Made by a program: the position numbers and the translations under genes. The notes under the pieces were generated by a model, which was not told the DNA's origin, made no database searches, and saw only the letters and a program-made list of their open reading frames with translations. DNA of 6,251 bases from Pseudomonadales bacterium (GTDB lineage Bacteria; Pseudomonadota; Gammaproteobacteria; Pseudomonadales; JAHEIH01). How positions within the stretch are numbered: position 1 is the stretch's first letter; every line of letters begins with the position of its first letter. Shown piece after piece: positions 1 through 4,919 of the stretch. The DNA is taken from contig JALRIU010000069.1 in the NCBI GenBank assembly GCA_023255355.1, positions 1 through 6,251 on the forward strand. The letters run 5' to 3'.

Positions 1-240
1 CGGCAGCCACGTGTTACGCAAATTAAATACCACGATGATAGCTGGTCTTTGTTGATTAAAGCGCAATGGCATGTCTTCCGCTTGGAAAATCATTCCAGCT
101 TTAAAGATAAGCTAATACGATTGGATTTTTCTCAAGGTTGGCGGCGTCGCAGCCTATCGTTATGGCCGGACGCATTGTCGATACAAGATCATCGCAGGTT
201 ACGTATTTTATTGAAACACCATATTGATATGAGTGTTTAA
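1..240 (+). CDS. ygfX: YgfX-family protein, C-terminal part (5' end outside window)
   Basis: Frame 1 is open from the first base to a TAA at 238-240, giving 79 residues with no start codon that has to be used. The TTG at 49 is only an internal Leu codon. The visible part holds a short strand-rich segment followed by the C-terminal signature WRRRSLSLWPDAL and then HRRLRILL, which matches the end of YgfX/CptA proteins (usually about 130-145 residues). The N-terminal membrane segments typical of the family would lie to the left of the window. In Escherichia coli YgfX is a small inner-membrane protein encoded next to sdhE; its role is disputed (a toxin-like effect on cytoskeletal proteins has been reported). 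Position beside nadB and rpoE also fits, since sdhE-ygfX-nadB-rpoE order is common in gammaproteobacteria. Assignment rests on the C-terminal motif and synteny. Confidence 0.72.
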   Translation, partial: RQPRVTQIKYHDDSWSLLIKAQWHVFRLENHSSFKDKLIRLDFSQGWRRRSLSLWPDALSIQDHRRLRILLKHHIDMSV

Positions 241-260
241 ACGCTTCCCGGCGTTAAAAT
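235..260. terminator. Possible weak bidirectional terminator hairpin between ygfX and nadB
   Basis: AACGC (240-244) and GCGTT (251-255) can pair around a 6-base loop. After one A-A mismatch, TTT (236-238) pairs with AAA (257-259). The hairpin covers both stop codons and the last codons of nadB. There is no clean T-run on the plus-strand side and only a short TTTAAA on the minus-strand side, so it is a weak candidate for intrinsic termination. Confidence 0.25.
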
Positions 261-1820
261 AGAGTCTTTCGGGCGTGCAGCTAAATCGGGATAGTCGATA
301 TTAGAATGCAAGCCTCTGCTTTCCTTGCGTTTGAGAGCGCAGCGAATAATCAGTTCAGAAACCAAGGCGAGATTACGCAGCTCGAGTAGGTCATTTGAGA
401 TTTTATAATTACTGTAATATTCACCGATTTCATTACGTAACAATGTCACTCGATTAAGTGCGCGTTTCAGTCGTTTATCCGATCTGACAATCCCAACGTA
501 ATCCCACATGAAACGACGTAACTCATCCCAGTTGTGAGAGATAACTACATCTTCGTCGGAATTAGTTACCTGTGATTCATCCCAGTTTGGCGCGTTGCTT
601 GGTTGGCTAATGCTGCCGATGGTTGAATTAATGTGTCGAGCGGCGGAGGTGCCATAAACAATACATTCAAGTAAGGAGTTGCTTGCGAGTCGATTCGCTC
701 CATGCAGGCCGGTAAAGGTTGTTTCGCCAACTGCATAAAGTCCAGCAAGATCCGTGCGCCCAAACCTGTCGACAACAATGCCACCGCAAGTGTAGTGCGC
801 TGCCGGTACCACTGGGATTGGCTGTTTGCTTATATCAATGCCAAGTTCAAGGCAGCGCTTGCTGATGGTGGGGAAGTGTGACTGAATGAATTCAGGGTCC
901 TTATGGCTGATATCAAGAAATAAACAATCAGCGCCAAGGCGTTTCATTTCATGGTCAATGGCTCGGGCAACGATATCCCGTGGGGCTAATTCCTCGCGTT
1001 CGTCAAAACGATGCATAAACCTTTCGCCACTGGGGAGTAAAAGCTTGCCACCTTCGCCGCGAACTGCCTCGGTGATTAAAAAAGATTTTACACTAGGGTG
1101 AAACAGAGTGGTGGGGTGGAATTGATTAAACTCCATGTTGCCCACTCGACAGCCTGCGCGCCAGGCCAGCGCTATACCATCGCCAGTAGCACCATCAGGA
1201 TTTGAAGTGAACAAATAGGCCTTGCTCGCACCGCCAGTGGCCAGCACAACCATTTTGGCATTGATTGTTTCTACTACGTTGGTTTCTGTATTAAGCAAGT
1301 AGCAGCCAGTGCAGCGTTCGCGATTGCGAATTATATCTACTGCGACGCGTTGCGGCATGATATGAATATTGTCATGCTTGCCAAGTTGCTCGATGAGCGC
1401 CTCAGAAACGGCCTTGCCAGTGGCATCTGCAGCGTGGGCGATACGACGTTCTGCGTGACCACCCTCGCGTGTTAAATGCAGCTCATTTTTACCACTGGCT
1501 GAAATTCTCTTGTCAAAAGATACGCCTATATCCAGCAGCCATTTAATTGCTTGAGCGCTATTGGTAACGGTAAAACGCACAGCATCCTCGTGACACAATC
1601 CTGCACCAGCGGTTAATGTATCCTGGATATGGGATTCAATGCTGTCCTTGTCGTCAAGAACCGCAGCAATACCGCCTTGTGCATAGAAAGTAGAGCCCTC
1701 TTGGATCTCAGATTTACAAACGACAGCAACTTTTAGATCTTTGGCAAGGTTGAGGGCAACGCTAAGTCCTGCGCTGCCGCTTCCAATTATGAGTACATCA
1801 TAGGCGAGGGGTTTGTTCAT
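237..1820 (-). CDS. nadB: L-aspartate oxidase (quinolinate synthase subunit B)
   Basis: This cytoplasmic FAD enzyme oxidises L-aspartate to iminoaspartate, which NadA condenses with dihydroxyacetone phosphate to quinolinate, the first step of de novo NAD synthesis. The 527-residue protein (E. coli NadB is 540) starts with the dinucleotide-binding motif GSGSAG (13-18). It carries REGGH (118-122), FHPTT (234-238), APRD (279-282), HYTCGG (342-347) and GLHGANRLASNSLLE (371-385). These correspond to the catalytic Glu, His, Arg, His and Arg positions known for E. coli NadB. The C-terminal helical domain ends with RKESRGLHSNIDYPD (498-512). I chose the ATG at 1818-1820 because MNKPLAYDVLIIG aligns with family N-termini. 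In-frame ATGs at 1881-1883 and 1872-1874 would add 21 or 18 residues not typical of the family. The Shine-Dalgarno is poor: an AGGA lies about 15 bases upstream. Transcribed away from rpoE, convergent with ygfX. Confidence 0.96.
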   Translation of the reverse strand: MNKPLAYDVLIIGSGSAGLSVALNLAKDLKVAVVCKSEIQEGSTFYAQGGIAAVLDDKDSIESHIQDTLTAGAGLCHEDAVRFTVTNSAQAIKWLLDIGVSFDKRISASGKNELHLTREGGHAERRIAHAADATGKAVSEALIEQLGKHDNIHIMPQRVAVDIIRNRERCTGCYLLNTETNVVETINAKMVVLATGGASKAYLFTSNPDGATGDGIALAWRAGCRVGNMEFNQFHPTTLFHPSVKSFLITEAVRGEGGKLLLPSGERFMHRFDEREELAPRDIVARAIDHEMKRLGADCLFLDISHKDPEFIQSHFPTISKRCLELGIDISKQPIPVVPAAHYTCGGIVVDRFGRTDLAGLYAVGETTFTGLHGANRLASNSLLECIVYGTSAARHINSTIGSISQPSNAPNWDESQVTNSDEDVVISHNWDELRRFMWDYVGIVRSDKRLKRALNRVTLLRNEIGEYYSNYKISNDLLELRNLALVSELIIRCALKRKESRGLHSNIDYPDLAARPKDSILTPGSV

Positions 1821-1890
1821 CTTGCGTTCATTTTTTCCTAAGATAATGGCGAATGAGTGGTCATACGTCGCCATACGTGACAAGGTTGCT

Positions 1891-1899
1891 ATATTAGCA
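1891..1899 (-). promoter_or_regulatory. Probable extended -10 promoter of nadB
   Basis: Read on the minus strand this is TGCTAATAT: TAATAT (1896 to 1891, five of six bases of the sigma70 -10 consensus) preceded by an extended -10 TG one base upstream. No good -35 hexamer lies 16-18 bases further up. Transcription would begin near 1884, giving about 64 bases of leader before the ATG at 1820. It would make the upstream ATG at 1883 nearly leaderless, which supports the shorter NadB. Confidence 0.38.
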
Positions 1900-1919
1900 T
1901 GTTAAACGTGTTAAAATGC
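1897..1919. repeat. Imperfect 23-bp palindrome with internal direct repeat (possible operator)
   Basis: The arms GCATGTTAA (1897-1905) and TTAAAATGC (1911-1919) are inverted repeats matching at 8 of 9 positions around a 5-base centre. Overlapping this, TGTTAAA occurs twice with a 9-base period (1900-1906 and 1909-1915). The element lies directly upstream of the proposed nadB -10 box, where a repressor or activator would act. It does not match the NadR box or the NrtR site as I know them, so the binding protein, if any, is unknown. Confidence 0.3.
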
Positions 1920-1949
1920 ACCACTGATGACAGCTAATAACTGAGTTGC

Positions 1950-2009
1950 AATATTTTTTTAAATTAAGCCAAAAATCCTGGCCCAAATAAAATATTTTTA
2001 TATATATGT
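1950..2009. other. A+T-rich tract upstream of the rpoE promoter
   Basis: This stretch is strongly A+T-rich, with two similar AATATTTTT runs (from 1950 and from 1991) and an alternating TATATATAT block ending just before the sigma-E -35 box. A short inverted repeat GCCA/TGGC (1968-1971 and 1979-1982) interrupts it. The position fits an UP-like element or a bend/H-NS-type region. No coding sequence is seen here, and no convincing sigma70 promoter for rpoE was found in it. Confidence 0.35.
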
Positions 2010-2036
2010 GAACTTTTAATGAACCCAATAGTCTTA
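2010..2036 (+). promoter_or_regulatory. Sigma-E (AlgU) type autoregulated promoter of rpoE
   Basis: GAACTT (2010-2015) is followed after exactly 16 bases by TCTTA (2032-2036). This matches the extracytoplasmic stress sigma consensus GAACTT-N16-TCnnA used by E. coli RpoE and Pseudomonas AlgU. Transcription would start around 2042-2044, about 45 bases before the rpoE start. rpoE transcription from its own sigma factor is the known positive feedback of this locus. Confidence 0.8.
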
Positions 2037-2052
2037 AAGTTAATTCCGCTAA

Positions 2053-2091
2053 ATGTCGCGGTACTTTTCGCAGAATAAGGGATGCAAGTGA
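2053..2091 (+). CDS. 12-codon upstream ORF overlapping the rpoE start (possible leader peptide)
   Basis: ATG at 2053 opens a frame encoding MSRYFSQNKGCK and ends at TGA 2089-2091. The TGA shares GTGA with the proposed GTG start of rpoE (2088-2090), the usual geometry of translational coupling. A TAA lies in frame directly before the ATG, so the ORF cannot extend upstream. There is no clear Shine-Dalgarno, and the predicted transcript start is only about 10 bases upstream, so it would be translated weakly or in a near-leaderless way. In E. coli a longer leader ORF (rseD, 51 codons as I recall) is coupled to rpoE. The peptide here is not recognisably similar. It is short enough to arise by chance. 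Confidence 0.3.
   Translation: MSRYFSQNKGCK
2074..2085 (+). promoter_or_regulatory. rpoE Shine-Dalgarno that decides a GTG start, overlapping a CsrA-like motif
   Basis: AAGGG (2077-2081) lies 6 bases before GTG 2088, an ideal spacing. It directly abuts ATG 2082 with no spacer, so it cannot serve that codon. The same bases read AGGGATG (2078-2084), which matches the ARGGAUG core of the CsrA/RsmA recognition consensus. CsrA is known to repress rpoE translation in E. coli. Only one such GGA site is present in the leader and I see no stem presenting it in a loop. Confidence 0.5.
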
Positions 2092-2675
2092 CGACCCAGC
2101 GAGACAGCGATGAACAGTTAGTGGAGCGTGTGCAGCGAGGCGATAAACGTGCCTTTGATCTGTTGGTTATTAAATACCAACACAAAGTCATGTCGTTGAT
2201 TTCGCGATACGTAAGCGACTCGGCAGAAGTCCAGGATGTTGCGCAAGATGCTTTTATAAAAGCTTACCGTGCCATCGGTCGTTTTCGTGGAGACAGCCAG
2301 TTTTACACGTGGTTATACCGAATAGCTGCGAACACCGCGAAAAATTATTTGGTTTCTCGTGGTCGTAGGCCGCCAGGTTCTGATATCGATGCTGAAGAAG
2401 CAGAGTTTTTGGATATGGGCGGTGCGCTAAAAGATGTTGATTCACCGGAAGAAAATATAGCCGCTGAAGAACTTCGTGAGGTCGTTGAACAAACGATCAA
2501 GGCGCTACCTGAAGATTTACGTATGGCGTTAAGCCTACGAGAGTACGATGGTTTAAGTTATGAAGAGATTGCAGTTTTAATGGATTGTCCTGTCGGCACA
2601 GTAAGATCGCGAATTTTTAGAGCGCGGGAAGCTGTCGATCAACAGGTCACACGCTTGATGAGCGGCGAGATCTGA
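2088..2675 (+). CDS. rpoE: RNA polymerase sigma factor RpoE / AlgU (envelope stress)
   Basis: This ECF group sigma factor binds core RNA polymerase and directs transcription of envelope-stress genes from GAACTT/TCnnA promoters, including its own. At 195 residues it matches E. coli RpoE (191) and AlgU (193). Region 2 spans about 24-92, with DVAQDAFIKAYRA (50-62) and FRGDSQFYTWLYRIAANTAK (66-85) for core binding and -10 recognition, followed by GRRPP (92-96). Region 4 spans about 133-184. Its LPEDLRMALSLRE and LSYEEIAVLMDCPVGTVRSR segments form the -35-binding helix-turn-helix. GTG at 2088 gives an N-terminus (MTTQRDSDEQLVERVQ) that lines up with AlgU and has a well-spaced Shine-Dalgarno. The ATG two codons earlier (2082) is an alternative without spacing. 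First gene of the rpoE-rseABC-mucD operon, with rseA 38 bases downstream. Confidence 0.97.
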   Translation: MTTQRDSDEQLVERVQRGDKRAFDLLVIKYQHKVMSLISRYVSDSAEVQDVAQDAFIKAYRAIGRFRGDSQFYTWLYRIAANTAKNYLVSRGRRPPGSDIDAEEAEFLDMGGALKDVDSPEENIAAEELREVVEQTIKALPEDLRMALSLREYDGLSYEEIAVLMDCPVGTVRSRIFRAREAVDQQVTRLMSGEI

Positions 2676-2683
2676 GTTATAAA
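2655..2683 (+). promoter_or_regulatory. Candidate sigma70 promoter for rseA inside the rpoE 3' end
   Basis: TTGATG (2655-2660, four of six -35 bases including TTGA) is followed by a 17-base spacer and TATAAA (2678-2683, five of six -10 bases). The predicted start is near 2690, upstream of the rseA Shine-Dalgarno at 2704-2707. The -35 box overlaps rpoE codons and the -10 box lies just past the rpoE stop. It could supply rseABC-mucD transcript without active sigma-E. Confidence 0.42.
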
Positions 2684-2703
2684 TACGAAAACAACGCCAA
2701 TGT

Positions 2704-2707
2704 GAGG
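2704..2707 (+). promoter_or_regulatory. rseA Shine-Dalgarno that decides the start
   Basis: GAGG ends 6 bases before ATG 2714. It lies inside what would be the first codons of the longer reading frame from GTG 2702, so that upstream start is unlikely. Confidence 0.65.
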
Positions 2708-2713
2708 CAGTTT

Positions 2714-3331
2714 ATGAGTGACAAGCAAGCTGAATCTTTATCTGCATTAATGGATAACGAAATCAACGAACTTGAAATGCACCGTCTACTTAAGGATATA
2801 GAGAATCCTGAGTTGCGTGCACGCTGGTCCCGTTACAATATGGCTCGTGCGGCCATTCGTAATGATATTTCCGCCTTTTCCCACATCGATATATCACTAG
2901 CTGTTAGTGAGGCCATTGACCAGGAACGTCTCTCTGGCAAAGCTAAGCCTTGGGTTAGAGCTATCGGTAGTTTTGCAGTGGCTGCGTCGGTAACATTGGC
3001 GGTACTTGTCGGTGTGAGGGTTTACAATACACAAATCACCGAACCAGATTCATCTTTGGCAGCTAATGAGTCAGTGCCTGTACAAGGTGTTGAATTGCCT
3101 GCATACACGCTTCAGCAGGGTCAAACTTATGCTTCATTTAGCGATAAGCCCAGGGCTAACAATATCCAGCGCAACCAACAAGTGGTGCGCGTTTCACCTC
3201 AAGTTAGTCCATACGCACAACAACGTTTAAACGATTTTATGTTACGGCATGTTGAGCAGGTGACGCTCAATGCAAATCTAGGTGTGATTCCTTATGCGCG
3301 TGTTAAAGAGTTGCAAGAGGTCGCTAAGTAA
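2714..3331 (+). CDS. rseA: Anti-sigma-E factor RseA / MucA
   Basis: This single-pass inner-membrane protein binds RpoE with its cytoplasmic N-terminus and keeps it inactive. Regulated proteolysis (DegS/AlgW then RseP/MucP in known relatives) destroys it under envelope stress. The 205-residue protein begins MSDKQAESLSALMDNE, like MucA, with ELEMHR and RARWSRYNMARAAIRN (35-50) forming the conserved sigma-binding domain. One hydrophobic helix at about 82-103 (AIGSFAVAASVTLAVLVGV) is the membrane span. The periplasmic part (about 104-205) ends in the MucA-like block RLNDFMLRHVEQV (171-183) and PYARV (193-197). Its most C-terminal residues are EVAK. The length is near that of MucA and RseA (about 194-216). 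Start ATG 2714 follows a GAGG at good spacing. A 16-base gap separates it from rseB. The individual protease sites cannot be placed from sequence alone. Confidence 0.95.
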   Translation: MSDKQAESLSALMDNEINELEMHRLLKDIENPELRARWSRYNMARAAIRNDISAFSHIDISLAVSEAIDQERLSGKAKPWVRAIGSFAVAASVTLAVLVGVRVYNTQITEPDSSLAANESVPVQGVELPAYTLQQGQTYASFSDKPRANNIQRNQQVVRVSPQVSPYAQQRLNDFMLRHVEQVTLNANLGVIPYARVKELQEVAK

Positions 3332-3347
3332 CTATTTAGGATAGATT

Positions 3348-4382
3348 ATGTCCCGTCTTTATGCGCTAGCTATGTTATTGATATGGCTGGCGTTTTCTTT
3401 TTCAGTAAGCGCTCAGTCCGCTGCCCAAAATACAGATCCACTCGCCTTGTTGGATAAGATGTCTCGAGCCTCTCGTGAAGTCGATTATTTTGGCGTCTTC
3501 AGTTATGAGCATAGTGTAAATAACCAGACCCTAAGAGTGGTACATGTGGTGCGTGACGGTTTGGAATTTGAGCGCTTGATTCACATGGATGGTGAGCCGC
3601 GAGAGGTCATCCGTAAGGGGCATCCGGTCGATTGTGTGCATAGCGGTGCTCGCTTGACCCGCAGTGACAGTGTGCAGATTAGACGTAATCTTGCAGAGCG
3701 GTTTGGTGGTGATTACCAAGAACTGCAGTCTTATTATCAAATCTCTCTGGCTGGACAAGAGCGTGTAGCCGGTCGTTTAGCCGTGAAGGTAATGTTGCGA
3801 GCCAATGACGATTACCGGCATAGCTATATTCTTTCAATAGATTCAAATACTGGCTTATTGCTGCGATCTATCATGTTGGACAGTGCTGGCGCAATTCTAG
3901 AGCGATTCCAATTTTCTTTGCTGGCGGCAGGAATTCCGATCGAAGCTGAAATGTTACAAGCCGAAACGGCTAATCCTGTAATAGTTCAAGAGGGGCGTCA
4001 TACAGACTCTGCTGTGGAAATTGAGTCACAATCGCAGCAGAAATTATTAGTAAATTATCTGAGTTTTGATTGGTTGCCGCGTGGTTTTATCAAAGTCGAA
4101 AATTTGAAATCACAGGGTGAATCAGTTAGTTACAGCGATGGTATGGCGGTTTTCTCGGTATATTTAGAGCGTGTTGCAGATGTTGCTGGTGTCGAAGGTT
4201 GGGCTCAGCAGGGTGGCACCATTGCACTCTCAAGGCGTTTGGCTGAACCATTAAATGAGGTGGTCGTTACGGTCGTCGGTGAGATGCCAATGTTGAGTAT
4301 TGAGCGTATTTCGGCAGGTATCAATTTAAATCTGCCGTTAACACCTGTAGGTGCATCTGCGGGCAGCGAAGAGTCTCAATAA
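3348..4382 (+). CDS. rseB: Periplasmic sigma-E regulator RseB / MucB
   Basis: RseB binds the periplasmic part of RseA and shields it from the site-1 protease. In E. coli it is released by mislocalised lipopolysaccharide, so two signals are combined. The 344-residue protein has a clear signal peptide: a basic start, a hydrophobic core at about 5-20, and SVSAQS at 19-24 with likely cleavage after Ala22. The mature part starts with a LolA-like domain (about 28-205) containing VDYFGVFSYEH (45-55) and REVIRKG (85-91). A smaller C-terminal domain (about 230-325) contains NYLSFDWLPRGF (236-247), VFSVYLE (268-274) and VVTVVGEMP (306-314), typical of MucB. The start has AGGA (3338-3341) six bases before the ATG. 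One cysteine in the mature part (C96) has no partner. The stop TAA is immediately followed by the rseC ATG, suggesting coupled translation. Confidence 0.95.
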   Translation: MSRLYALAMLLIWLAFSFSVSAQSAAQNTDPLALLDKMSRASREVDYFGVFSYEHSVNNQTLRVVHVVRDGLEFERLIHMDGEPREVIRKGHPVDCVHSGARLTRSDSVQIRRNLAERFGGDYQELQSYYQISLAGQERVAGRLAVKVMLRANDDYRHSYILSIDSNTGLLLRSIMLDSAGAILERFQFSLLAAGIPIEAEMLQAETANPVIVQEGRHTDSAVEIESQSQQKLLVNYLSFDWLPRGFIKVENLKSQGESVSYSDGMAVFSVYLERVADVAGVEGWAQQGGTIALSRRLAEPLNEVVVTVVGEMPMLSIERISAGINLNLPLTPVGASAGSEESQ

Positions 4383-4880
4383 ATGGCCTTAGCCAATACC
4401 GAAAGTGGCCGTATCGTTGCGATTGAGGATCGCCATATCTGGGTTGAAACGGTTCAAAAAAGCACTTGTCAGGCCTGTTCTCAACAATCTGGTTGTGGCA
4501 CCTATACGCTTAGTAAATGGACACCCTCATCGCGAAATCAAATTCGCGTGCCGCTTGGACAGTTTTGTGCCCAAGATCTGGCTCTCGGCGATTATGTGCA
4601 AATCAAAATTAATGACGGTGTGGTCTTGAAATCGGCGCTTATCGTCTACATCTTACCCTTAATGACCATGATTTTGGGGGCAAGTTTGCTGGATTCATGG
4701 TGGCAATCAGACTTGGCTGCCATGCTCGGAGCTTTAGCGGGATTGGTAATAGGGTTTTTATTGGTGCGGCTTCATGCCTATATCAATCAGAATAACCCTG
4801 ATCTGCAACCTGAACTTGTGGGTATCGAAAATCCACAAAATTGCTATATTCCGTTACCTATTAGGGAACTCTCTGAGTAG
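4383..4880 (+). CDS. rseC: Inner-membrane protein RseC / MucC
   Basis: RseC is an integral inner-membrane protein of the rpoE operon. Its effect on sigma-E is mild in E. coli, and homologues (RnfC-cluster relatives, SoxR-reducing complex) are linked to redox tasks. The 165-residue protein has the family's N-terminal signature: GRIVAIEDRHIWVETVQKST (9-28) followed by C29-x2-C32-x5-C38 (CQACSQQSGCG). Two hydrophobic helices at about 80-103 and 112-130 are the membrane spans, with the cysteine domain before them. The tail (about 131-165) is polar and carries another cysteine at 154; C62 lies before the first span. The start abuts the rseB stop with no gap. Its only Shine-Dalgarno-like sequence is GAAGAG (4368-4373) nine bases upstream, so translation may depend on ribosomes finishing rseB. 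The cluster could bind a metal or Fe-S centre, which is inference. Confidence 0.93.
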   Translation: MALANTESGRIVAIEDRHIWVETVQKSTCQACSQQSGCGTYTLSKWTPSSRNQIRVPLGQFCAQDLALGDYVQIKINDGVVLKSALIVYILPLMTMILGASLLDSWWQSDLAAMLGALAGLVIGFLLVRLHAYINQNNPDLQPELVGIENPQNCYIPLPIRELSE

Positions 4881-4892
4881 TTGCTTGTCCGA
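4865..4892 (+). promoter_or_regulatory. Candidate sigma-E promoter of mucD inside the end of rseC
   Basis: GGAACTC (4865-4871) is followed by 16 bases and then TCCGA (4888-4892). The boxes differ from the consensus GGAACTT at one base and fit TCnnA. The spacing is identical to that of the rpoE promoter in this window. Predicted transcription start is around 4898, leaving a short leader with GGAG (4910-4913) six bases before the mucD ATG. The -35 box lies within the last codons of rseC. Confidence 0.5.
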
Positions 4893-4919
4893 AGAGTTTT
4901 AGACAACACGGAGTTATAT

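Noticed and set aside
49..240. A separate 63-residue ORF starting at TTG 49
   Set aside because: The frame is open to base 1 and the protein looks like the tail of YgfX. TTG 49 is an internal Leu codon.
886..1101. Small ORFs inside nadB on either strand (plus 886-1101, minus 566-784)
   Set aside because: Both overlap well-conserved nadB coding sequence in other frames and show no independent signal.
1821..1883. A longer NadB from ATG 1883 or ATG 1874
   Set aside because: The extra residues do not resemble family N-termini, and the best promoter would start transcription near 1884, at the first of these codons. It remains a lesser alternative.
1964..2191. Minus-strand 75-residue ORF covering the rpoE promoter and start
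   Set aside because: It runs antisense to rpoE and through the promoter, with a low-complexity Ser/Arg/Lys composition and no family resemblance.
2702..2713. A GTG start for rseA four codons upstream of ATG 2714
   Set aside because: The Shine-Dalgarno GAGG lies inside these codons and is ideally spaced for ATG 2714, which also gives the MucA-like N-terminus.
4812..4834. GAACTT at 4812-4817 as a further sigma-E promoter
   Set aside because: The bases 16 downstream read CACAA, with no TCnnA. The same failure applies to GAACTT at 2469-2474 and 2768-2773.
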